A stretch of DNA of 30,230 nt from Flavobacteriales bacterium UBA1993 (lineage in GTDB: Bacteria > Bacteroidota > Bacteroidia > Flavobacteriales_G > Salibacteraceae). The stretch is taken from assembly GCA_002336485.1 (NCBI GenBank), contig DDCZ01000011.1:1-30230 (forward strand), read 5' to 3'. The notes beneath the pieces are model-generated. The model did no database searches. It was not told the DNA's origin and saw only the letters and a program-made list of their open reading frames with translations. Both the position numbers and the translations under genes were made by a program. This document shows, one piece after another, positions 24,045-30,230 of the stretch. Each line of letters begins with the position of its first letter. The first letter of the stretch is position 1.

Positions 24045-25838
24045 TTAGAAACGAATACCTACGATAAGGATGTCATCGATTTGCTCCTCTTCCACACCCA
24101 TCCAGTCTTCAATGCGATCGTTGAGGATATCTCGTTGATGCGTCATTGTCTTATCGTTTACTTCGACAAGAAGTTTCTTGAACTGTGAGTACTTGAATTT
24201 CTTACCATTCGGTCCACCAAATTGATCCGCATATCCATCAGAGAAGATGTAAACTACATCGTTGGGTTGAACCTCGATGATGTGGTTGGTGTAAGGCGTG
24301 TTTAAGTTGTCGCCGAAGAAACCTACGGGTTGTCTGTCTGCTCGTGTCTCTAGAATTTCTCCATCACGGATCATCCAGAGTGGGTTGTTGGCACCTGCAT
24401 ATTCAATCTTATTTCCTGAAGTAGGAATTGAGATGATCGCGATGTCCATTCCGTCTTTGGTTTGTTCTCCAGAAGATTGCTTATTCAGGGCGTTAATGAC
24501 ACCGTGCTTCAATGCCAATAGAATCTTTGCAGGTTCGAGAATCCCCTTTTCATTCACAATTTCGTTCAAAAGGGAACTGCCAATCATAGACATCAGTGCG
24601 CCTGGCACACCATGGCCCGTACAATCTGCGGCAGCGATAATGGCACGATCGTGCTTTTCTGAGAACCAATAGAAGTCACCGCTAACGATGTCCTTTGGTC
24701 GGAAGAGCACCATGCTGTTTTTAATACCGCTATCAATTTCTTCACGAGAAGGTAGAATCGCCTCTTGTATACGCTTGGCATATAAGATGCTGTCCTTAAC
24801 TTGTTCGTATAGCTCAGCGATTTGCTCACTTTGTTTTTCTATTTCTTCCTTTTGACGAACTACCTCTGCTGTTCGTTGTCGGACCTTTTCTTCCATGTCC
24901 TCCGCATATTCCTGGAGGTTTTTACGCATGAGAAGCAGTGATTGGCCAAGTTCATCTTGATCACTTAACGGAGTGTATTCTGAGTTGTAGGTTCCCGATC
25001 CAACGGCGCTCGCAAAATCCTTGGTACGCCTTAAACCAGTAACTACTGTTTCTAGGGCGTTTGCCATTTCACCAATTTCATCACCGCTAGTTGTAATCCA
25101 TGATTTAGGGAAAATTCCCTTACTAAGATCAAGTAGAATCAATCTCAGTTTACGAACTGGAGAGACAATCGTGCGCGTAGTCAGGAAGGCAATAAGAATT
25201 CCAGCAAGCGCTAAGGCAACCCCTAGATTCCGAATTAGTGTCTGGATTCCCTGAAATTTACTCAGCATCTCAGCCGTGATAAGGTCAGTTCGTTCCTTTT
25301 TTAAGGCAATTAACTGATTCAATACGCTAATGATGTGATCGGTCTGTAGATCTATATCGCCAGCCTCCTCAACCATTGATTGAGCAGTAATTAAGCTGAA
25401 TGCATCGTTATAGCTTTTTACTCCGTAAAGCGTTTGCTTCACAAAATCATGGTGCATCCAAAGTTGTTCAATTTCGTCGTACAGCTGGCTAACAGTGAAC
25501 TTCGAGGAGTCTTCCCAAGTATCGGTAAGTGATTCTAACTGCAACTTTAAGCGAGGGTATTCGGAAGTGGTGAGCTTATTCAGCGCAACCTTGTCCTCGT
25601 TTTCTGGTGGGGTAGACTGGTATGCCCAGTTGTTAATGAGCATTTTGGAACGAACGATCATCAGTTTTAATTCCTCTAATTTTGCAATAGAAGGATTGTG
25701 ATTATTCGTAATCTCTTCGTTGATTTTCCGGCTCTCAACGAAGGTGTTGTTGGTAATAAAGAATGCAACAATGGTCGATAGAATCACTACCGCGAAACCA
25801 AGGCTAATCTTGCGTCCGATGCTAAAATGTGAAAACAT
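24045..25838 (-). CDS. Membrane sensor with HAMP and SpoIIE/PP2C phosphatase domain
   Basis: The 597-residue product has a first membrane helix (about 11-30), a roughly 170-residue periplasmic helical domain like the four-helix-bundle sensors of chemoreceptors, a second helix (about 203-222), HAMP (about 223-275), a coiled coil (about 308-355, EEKVRQRTAEVVRQKEEIEK) and a SpoIIE-type PP2C domain (about 375-597). Metal-binding acids are in VSGDFYWF (D388), AADCTGHGVPGA (D405), FSDGYADQFG (D533) and the terminal DDILIVGIRF. Such proteins dephosphorylate anti-sigma-factor-antagonist-type partners (RsbU/SpoIIE logic). No STAS or anti-sigma kinase gene is in the window. It is the last gene of an operon, 15 bases after a TPR gene, downstream of a YfiR-like gene. 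Confidence 0.92.
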   Translation of the reverse strand: MFSHFSIGRKISLGFAVVILSTIVAFFITNNTFVESRKINEEITNNHNPSIAKLEELKLMIVRSKMLINNWAYQSTPPENEDKVALNKLTTSEYPRLKLQLESLTDTWEDSSKFTVSQLYDEIEQLWMHHDFVKQTLYGVKSYNDAFSLITAQSMVEEAGDIDLQTDHIISVLNQLIALKKERTDLITAEMLSKFQGIQTLIRNLGVALALAGILIAFLTTRTIVSPVRKLRLILLDLSKGIFPKSWITTSGDEIGEMANALETVVTGLRRTKDFASAVGSGTYNSEYTPLSDQDELGQSLLLMRKNLQEYAEDMEEKVRQRTAEVVRQKEEIEKQSEQIAELYEQVKDSILYAKRIQEAILPSREEIDSGIKNSMVLFRPKDIVSGDFYWFSEKHDRAIIAAADCTGHGVPGALMSMIGSSLLNEIVNEKGILEPAKILLALKHGVINALNKQSSGEQTKDGMDIAIISIPTSGNKIEYAGANNPLWMIRDGEILETRADRQPVGFFGDNLNTPYTNHIIEVQPNDVVYIFSDGYADQFGGPNGKKFKYSQFKKLLVEVNDKTMTHQRDILNDRIEDWMGVEEEQIDDILIVGIRF

Positions 25839-25853
25839 AATCTCGACTCCCTG

Positions 25854-26747
25854 TTATTGGTTGCTATCTAATTTCTCAAGTTCCTGCTGATAATACTCAG
25901 ACTTCTCGATATCGTTAAGTCCGAAATAAATACCAGATAGGCCCTGCAAGGTAGCTTTTCGAGTTGGATCTAGCTCATAAGCCTTAAGCATGTATGGTAA
26001 AGCCTTACTAAAGAGCTCCATAACACGTTCTTGAACCATGAATAGTTCTTCAAATGGAAGTTCGTAATCCATGTTGTCAATCATGTTTACGCCCTGATTG
26101 TAGTAGTGTATCGCTAAATTGTAGTTAGCACTTATGTTATTACTATCCTTCTGAATTACCGCTTCGTAAAGACCAATAATTTGAGATCCTGTTTCTTCAA
26201 GGTCTACGCCTTCGCCTGCCTTCTCATAAATGATAGAAAGCTTAGAGGCTTTATAAAGCATAAATTCAACATCGCGACCTTTAAAATCCATTGTGGGATT
26301 TGTCAATCGAGTCAATCGTTTGTACTCGTCGTAATAATTCTGTGCAGATTCAAACTCGTCTCGATCAAGAGAAGTTGCTGCGTCGTTAAATAGGGTAGAG
26401 GCCAAAAATTTCAGTGACTGAGTACAGTCATTCGTGAATTCATTGGCTGTGTCTAACTCAATTGTCTTTGAAAAAGAAGAAATGGCTTCTGTGCGGTTAC
26501 TGTGACCTTCAGGGCTCGATCGGTCCAGTTTATACATATCCTTATAGATATAACCACGAAAACACCAAGTTCTCGACAAGTCATTATACTTTTCCTCCGC
26601 TACAGCGATATCAATGAGCTCCTGCGCTTTAGGATAGTCTTTGCCTTGGTACGCACGCAGCGCCAGGGATACCGGATCGAGCTGAGCCCTAAGACCGAAC
26701 GGTACCATTAAAGTCAAGACTAGTATGGGGACTAAGAGTCTTTTCAT
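25854..26747 (-). CDS. Secreted TPR-repeat protein
   Basis: The 297-residue product begins with a signal peptide (MKRLLVPILVLTLMVPFGLRAQ) and then consists of helical TPR-like repeats. Pairs are visible at about 25-55 (ALRAYQGKDYPKAQELIDIA), 85-100, 130-150 (ESAQNYYDEYKRL), 195-220 (SANYNLAIHYYNQGV) and 250-290 (KATLQGLSGIYFGLNDIEKS). It is probably a periplasmic or outer-membrane-associated scaffold with no enzymatic motif. It lies 2 bases after the YfiR-like gene and 15 bases before the phosphatase gene, so its job is most likely linked to that signalling pair. No family name beyond TPR can be supported. Confidence 0.85.
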   Translation of the reverse strand: MKRLLVPILVLTLMVPFGLRAQLDPVSLALRAYQGKDYPKAQELIDIAVAEEKYNDLSRTWCFRGYIYKDMYKLDRSSPEGHSNRTEAISSFSKTIELDTANEFTNDCTQSLKFLASTLFNDAATSLDRDEFESAQNYYDEYKRLTRLTNPTMDFKGRDVEFMLYKASKLSIIYEKAGEGVDLEETGSQIIGLYEAVIQKDSNNISANYNLAIHYYNQGVNMIDNMDYELPFEELFMVQERVMELFSKALPYMLKAYELDPTRKATLQGLSGIYFGLNDIEKSEYYQQELEKLDSNQ

Positions 26748-26749
26748 TG

Positions 26750-27283
26750 TTAGTTAACCACGCGAGTGGCAAGTTTTTCTAAGCTATTACTTACGACCAA
26801 TTCTTGGTCCTTGAATAACTTTCGGTTCATTTCATATTTTATCAAGTTACCGGAAACAATAAAATTGATCGCGGAGTATTTGTCCACCATTCCCGGTCCT
26901 TCCGTGATTATTAGACTACTGTAGCTTAACGCCTTCTTTGCATAAGGCTCAACTTCAGAAGCAGTTTTACCAGCAATGTAGATCACGTGACAGCGCTCAA
27001 CATCAGCCGCGCTGGTATATGTCTTCACCACCACCTTTTGACTGTTGATGCTCTTCGTGTTTGCCATTATTTCTAAGTTCTTCGCCAATGCATCATCGTT
27101 TATAACGGCCATTATGAAATCGCCCTGTTTGTATGCAGCTGGCCATTCGATCGAGGAGGCGAACTTTGAGATAAAGAGACTCTTGAACTTGGCTCGGGTA
27201 TTCACCGATGTGTTCATGGTCTGAGAATTGGCCGTTATTGCCAATCCCATAAAGAGTGATATGATTAGGAGAAGTTTCCTCAC
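26750..27283 (-). CDS. YfiR/DUF4154-family periplasmic protein
   Basis: The 177-residue product carries a signal peptide (MRKLLLIISLFMGLAITANS) and the YfiR-family pattern. A first helix ends in ISKFASSIEWPA, the middle strand is CHVIYIAGKTASEVE, the turn is LIITEGPGMVDKYSAINFIV, and the final helix is LVVSNSLEKLATRV. In Pseudomonas, YfiR is a periplasmic repressor of the membrane diguanylate cyclase YfiN. Here the same operon encodes a HAMP sensor with a PP2C phosphatase instead of a GGDEF domain, so a comparable repression of that phosphatase is inferred, not shown. The start is GTG at 27283, just after a good -7 element. The two disulfide cysteines known in Pseudomonas YfiR are not evident; only one cysteine (C of RCHVIY) is seen. 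Confidence 0.82.
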   Translation of the reverse strand: MRKLLLIISLFMGLAITANSQTMNTSVNTRAKFKSLFISKFASSIEWPAAYKQGDFIMAVINDDALAKNLEIMANTKSINSQKVVVKTYTSAADVERCHVIYIAGKTASEVEPYAKKALSYSSLIITEGPGMVDKYSAINFIVSGNLIKYEMNRKLFKDQELVVSNSLEKLATRVVN

Positions 27284-27297
27284 TTTGTAATTCCGTG

Positions 27298-27305
27298 CAA
27301 AAGTA
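27298..27305 (-). promoter_or_regulatory. -7 element of the YfiR-TPR-phosphatase operon
   Basis: On the minus strand TACTTTTG matches TAnnTTTG fully, with a TTGG-like box 20 bases upstream as the -33 candidate. Transcription would start near 27291, about 8 bases before the GTG at 27283. Confidence 0.5.
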
Positions 27306-27322
27306 GGTGTTAGGCAAACACC
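27306..27322. repeat. Inverted repeat next to the operon's -7 element
   Basis: GGTGTT-AGGCA-AACACC is a perfect 6-bp stem with a 5-base loop. On the minus strand it directly precedes TACTTTTG, inside the spacer between -33 and -7. It could be an operator, or a hairpin terminator of the OmpA-type gene, whose stop lies 70 bases upstream, helped by the TTTT that follows. Confidence 0.5.
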
Positions 27323-27391
27323 ATTCCAATTTGCGAGAGGCCCAATTTATGAATAATTCGAATTGGAAAACATTATATGATTTGATATGCA

Positions 27392-29434
27392 TCATCTTCT
27401 AACTCGAATTTCGACGCGTCGATTTGCCTTTCTCTCTGACAATGGGCACGGGTATTGGGTTATACAGCCGCCTTGCGGTGAGCTTTCTCCATACCAGATT
27501 AAATCAATGCGACTTTCATCGATTCCATTAGCTTGAAAAATATTTCGAATATTAGTTGCACGAAGTTGTGAAATGCGATTATTTGCTCTGAATGACCCAT
27601 ATGAATCTGTGAATCCTGCAATTTCAACACTGTAATCGGGGTTGTTCTTGAGCAGTTTAATTGTACCAAAGACCGCATTACCAGAACCGGGAGGAAGCAA
27701 CCACTGATTGAACTCATACATGAGAATACCGTCGGGTTTGGTCGGGAATTGATCCGCTCCAACTACCTCAAGCTCCGATCTTCGATTTTTTGCACGATCA
27801 CTTTCGCTGCAGTCGTCCGCTACACTGCATTCAATAGCCAATTTTTCGGCCTCCCAGTTTCTCACGCTTACTCTCTCCATATTCACATCAGAGGATTCGA
27901 AATAGGTCGCAACCGCAGCAGTTCGAGCAGCAGAATATGACCATTCACCCTTTGTTTCAGATGGATCTATGTGTGAATTGATGCGCAAGAATGCATCGGC
28001 ATTCGCTTCTAAACTCGCTAGAATCGGGCGCAGTATGGCACTATCTTCCGCTGTGAGTGCTTCTGATCGGTAATCAAAGTAGATTATCTCGGCATTAGAT
28101 GGAGCTACATTCTTTATTGGTTTGGCGGGTTTGTATTTCTCAGAATCCAATGCGGCATCGTTGGCATCAATCAGGGCCATCGAATACTGGTCATGTGCCA
28201 GTTTATCGAAATTCCAAGTTCCATCTTCGGTGGCTTGCTCTGATATTGTATTTCCTTGTGCATCAAGAAGGGCGAACGTTGGGGTTATGTCCTCTTCATC
28301 CAACCTGATTGAATACGCCTGATCTGCACCCAGTTTTTTGAATTCAAACTTGCCGTTTTCATCCACAATTGCAATATCTATAATGTTGCCATCCTCGTCG
28401 TAGGCATAGACCTTCGTGCCTTTTTCAATGTCTCCAGGAAGCTTTTGAAATACTTGCCCAAAGACCAATTCACTCAGGTCTTCTTCTTCCTCTTCACCTA
28501 GGAGCGCTGCCGCCTCTAACACCAGCTTGGAGTATACAAACTGGTTATCCGCATCCATTTTTGCCATCCCGGCAAACTTGTTGTCGTATCCATAGAAACC
28601 AATATTCAGCTCGGAATCATCGGAATCTTCAAGCGCCAGAGTGAACTCCGCCTCGCGTTTAAGACGTTCGAATCTGAAATTACCTTCTCCGTCGGTATAA
28701 GCTGAGTCTAGGATGTTGCCGTTTTCATCGACGGCGTAAACCTTCATTCCAGGTTTGTAATCGCCAGGCAGCTGCTTATAGATCATTCCTGCGACCATGT
28801 CACTAGATAACATGCTCTCGTCAGATTCGTGAATTTTGAAACGATCGGCCTCTTCAGATTGAAGCGTTTCGTAGAAGTACTTAGACATCTCATCCAATCG
28901 GAGTTGAGCAACCAACTTTCCATCCAAGTCAAATATGGAGACGTTTAGATTCGTTTCATTGGTTTCAGCAACCTTGAATTCGTAGTTAACACCGCTCTTC
29001 AGGTGCGAAAAGTCAAAGACGCCATTTGAATCTGCGTAGACCGTTTCGACAATTCTACCATCATCGTCGATCGCCATTAATGACAATCCACTATGATAAT
29101 CTCCAGGTAGAGCTCTGAAAACTTGACCGTGTAGTCCGAAAATGTCCATTTCGGAATCGTCTACACTCATTAAGTCTGGATAGAATTCTTGGGCTTTAAG
29201 TGAGGTGAAATTGAAGAATGGAATATCACCTTCCTTAGCCATGGCTACTTTTTCTCCCTTGGCATTAAACAGAAATAGATCTGCTTTAGCAGCTAGGTTT
29301 ATTACAGAATCTGGCATGATGACCCTAAAAGGCTGACCAATTGGAATGTTTCCAAAATCAAACTTTCCGTTGGCATCTGTCTCCACGGCACGCAAGTGAA
29401 TATTGTTTGAATCAACAAGCATTAATCGCGGCAT
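27392..29434 (-). CDS. OmpA-type surface protein with four repeats and two OmpA domains (5' end missing)
   Basis: The 680-residue open frame holds three complete and one incomplete copy of a roughly 105-residue unit (G-x-VF-x2-LPGDY-x2-G...D-x2-G-x-F-x-F). Then come two OmpA-like domains: about 445-575 (EIIYFDYRSEALTAEDS, CSESDRAKNRRSELEV) and about 585-680 (DGILMYEFNQWLLPPG, IAGFTDSYGSFRANN, CPLSERKANRRVEIRVRR). Such domains bind peptidoglycan in the periplasm. The second keeps the expected FTD-SYG and RANNR-type residues; the first has HIDPSE in place of the usual TD motif. It has no signal peptide. The first unit starts at its sixth strand residue (RLMLVDSNN), without the LPGDY part, and its ATG at 29434 lies inside the neighbour's repeat sequence, so the true 5' end is elsewhere or deleted. 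Confidence 0.85.
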   Translation of the reverse strand: MPRLMLVDSNNIHLRAVETDANGKFDFGNIPIGQPFRVIMPDSVINLAAKADLFLFNAKGEKVAMAKEGDIPFFNFTSLKAQEFYPDLMSVDDSEMDIFGLHGQVFRALPGDYHSGLSLMAIDDDGRIVETVYADSNGVFDFSHLKSGVNYEFKVAETNETNLNVSIFDLDGKLVAQLRLDEMSKYFYETLQSEEADRFKIHESDESMLSSDMVAGMIYKQLPGDYKPGMKVYAVDENGNILDSAYTDGEGNFRFERLKREAEFTLALEDSDDSELNIGFYGYDNKFAGMAKMDADNQFVYSKLVLEAAALLGEEEEEDLSELVFGQVFQKLPGDIEKGTKVYAYDEDGNIIDIAIVDENGKFEFKKLGADQAYSIRLDEEDITPTFALLDAQGNTISEQATEDGTWNFDKLAHDQYSMALIDANDAALDSEKYKPAKPIKNVAPSNAEIIYFDYRSEALTAEDSAILRPILASLEANADAFLRINSHIDPSETKGEWSYSAARTAAVATYFESSDVNMERVSVRNWEAEKLAIECSVADDCSESDRAKNRRSELEVVGADQFPTKPDGILMYEFNQWLLPPGSGNAVFGTIKLLKNNPDYSVEIAGFTDSYGSFRANNRISQLRATNIRNIFQANGIDESRIDLIWYGESSPQGGCITQYPCPLSERKANRRVEIRVRR
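28160..29425 (-). repeat. Four copies of an LPGDY-type repeat (first copy truncated)
   Basis: Copies begin at about 29425 (truncated), 29134 (GQVFRALPGDYHSG), 28795 (GMIYKQLPGDYKPG) and 28462 (GQVFQKLPGDIEKG). Each has a 'D-x-G-x-I-x-D-x-A...D-x-G-x-F-x-F' strand pair and then a second half with a DxxGK-type turn. The first copy starts at the VYAVD-equivalent position, so about 16-18 residues are missing. Confidence 0.8.
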
Positions 29435-30230
29435 TCACATAAGCACTAAGGTCGATATCAAAGGTTCCACCAGCGTCAGTAATGTGCAATGAATCGTTCG
29501 TAATGTTGGCACTAATGAGTAATTCGTTTGTGGAGTCATTGTCATTGTTTGCGGATGCAGAAGGAAGTACGGCGAAACCACCATCGGTGAGGTATACTGT
29601 GTCGTTGCTAATGGAAACGGTTTGCAACTCATTTGTAGAGTCGTTGTCATTGTTCACTGCGTTGACATAGGCACTGAGGTCTATGTCGAATGTTCCACCA
29701 GCATCGGTAATGTGCAACGAATCGTTAGTGATAGTTACACTAGTCAGCAATTCATTGGTAGAATCATTGTCATTATTTGTAAAACCTGCGGGTAAAACGG
29801 CGAAACCACCATCGGTTAAGAATATCGTGTCGTTACTGATGGAAACTGTTTGTAATTCATTGGTTGAATCATTGTCATTGTTCGCAACCGCCCCTGGCAA
29901 CACAACTGATCCACCATCGCTAAGGAAAATCGTGTCGTTGCTGATGGTCAATATTTGAAGCTCATTCGTCGTGTCGTTATCCAAACTGGTACCACCTCCA
30001 ATGAGGGCAGAAACGTCGATATCAATAAATCCACCATTCTGATACAAGCGAAGTGTATCCATGGATGCGCCTACAATTTCTCCAGAATCAACTCCGGTGG
30101 CACTTCCTGCTAGTGCACCAAGGTTTGTGGTGTCATTTCCGTTGTTTGTGTAAATGATGTAGTCCGTTCCATCCAACGAAGCACTATCAATCACCAAGAC
30201 ATTTCCTGCATTTTCCGCATACATCGCATA
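29412..30230 (-). CDS. DNDSTNEL-repeat surface protein (5' end cut by window edge)
   Basis: The frame is open to the right edge and ends with TGA at 29412-29414; an internal ATG at 30224 is probably not the start. The product is a repetitive, Asp/Asn/Ser/Thr-rich protein with units starting DNDSTNELQ or DNDSTNELL. The pattern 'DNDSTNELQTVSISNDTIFL, then TDGGFAVLP' is common in large Bacteroidota surface or fibre-like proteins. No C-terminal T9SS tail or other anchor follows the last unit: it stops within SAYVNAAINAC. That, and the abrupt switch to a different protein in the next frame, suggests the 3' end was lost in a junction. Function is unknown. Confidence 0.75.
   Translation of the reverse strand, partial: YAMYAENAGNVLVIDSASLDGTDYIIYTNNGNDTTNLGALAGSATGVDSGEIVGASMDTLRLYQNGGFIDIDVSALIGGGTSLDNDTTNELQILTISNDTIFLSDGGSVVLPGAVANNDNDSTNELQTVSISNDTIFLTDGGFAVLPAGFTNNDNDSTNELLTSVTITNDSLHITDAGGTFDIDLSAYVNAVNNDNDSTNELQTVSISNDTVYLTDGGFAVLPSASANNDNDSTNELLISANITNDSLHITDAGGTFDIDLSAYVNAAINAC
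29415..29981 (-). repeat. Five DNDSTNEL repeats in A-A-B-A-B order
   Basis: Units start at 29981 (A), 29876 (A), 29771 (B), 29648 (A) and 29543 (B). A-type units are 35 residues (NELQTVSISNDT...TDGGFAVLP). B-type are about 41 residues (NELL...ITNDSLHITDAGGTFD, then IDLSAYVNA). The A-B pair is tandemly duplicated (29876-29649 and 29648-29415). Confidence 0.85.

Overview
The window looks like chromosomal DNA of a marine or freshwater Bacteroidota, most likely order Flavobacteriales (Cryomorphaceae or Crocinitomicaceae-like). The evidence is: a large secreted protein with SprB-type repeats and a type IX secretion (T9SS) sorting tail; PD40/OmpA proteins of the PorE type; a TonB-dependent receptor with an N-terminal carboxypeptidase-regulatory-like domain; weak Shine-Dalgarno sites; and several matches to the Bacteroidota promoter TTTG-N17..23-TAnnTTTG. 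I see no tRNA, rRNA, CRISPR array, insertion sequence or prophage. This is a read-through without database searches, so family names rest on motifs and domain order.

Layout. 1-2963 (-): 5' part of a secreted BNR/VPS10-type beta-propeller protein, cut by the left edge. 3169-5588: tpx (+) and rlmF (-) meet tail to tail with no gap, followed by an AIM24-family gene (+) behind a good Bacteroidota promoter. 5610-11239 (-): a GNAT acetyltransferase and a roughly 1,690-residue M43 metalloprotease/adhesin with ten SprB-like repeats. 11419-13331 (+): an operon of a ChaN-like protein, a hotdog thioesterase and an alpha/beta hydrolase, ended by a strong bidirectional terminator. 13490-17290 (-): an FAH-family hydrolase, a DEDDh exonuclease and a PorE-like TPR-PD40-CRD-OmpA protein. 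17379-19830 (-): a tandem paralogue of the PorE-like gene broken by two single-base frameshifts. 19912-21243 (-): a lipoyl-bearing E2 acyltransferase, divergent from a TonB-dependent receptor at 21349-23757 (+). 24045-27283 (-): a YfiR-like / TPR / HAMP-PP2C phosphatase operon. 27392-30230 (-): an OmpA-type surface protein that starts in the middle of one of its own repeats, abutting the C-terminal end of a DNDSTNEL-repeat surface protein that runs off the right edge.

The theme is the cell envelope: T9SS cargo, peptidoglycan-binding OmpA scaffolds, an outer-membrane receptor and an envelope-sensing phosphatase operon, mixed with housekeeping enzymes. The strongest leads are: (1) the YfiR-TPR-HAMP-PP2C operon, which looks like YfiR/YfiN signalling with the output domain exchanged; (2) the doubly frameshifted PorE-like paralogue; (3) the out-of-frame junction near 29412-29434; and (4) a 681-bp three-unit higher-order repeat inside the SprB-like array.
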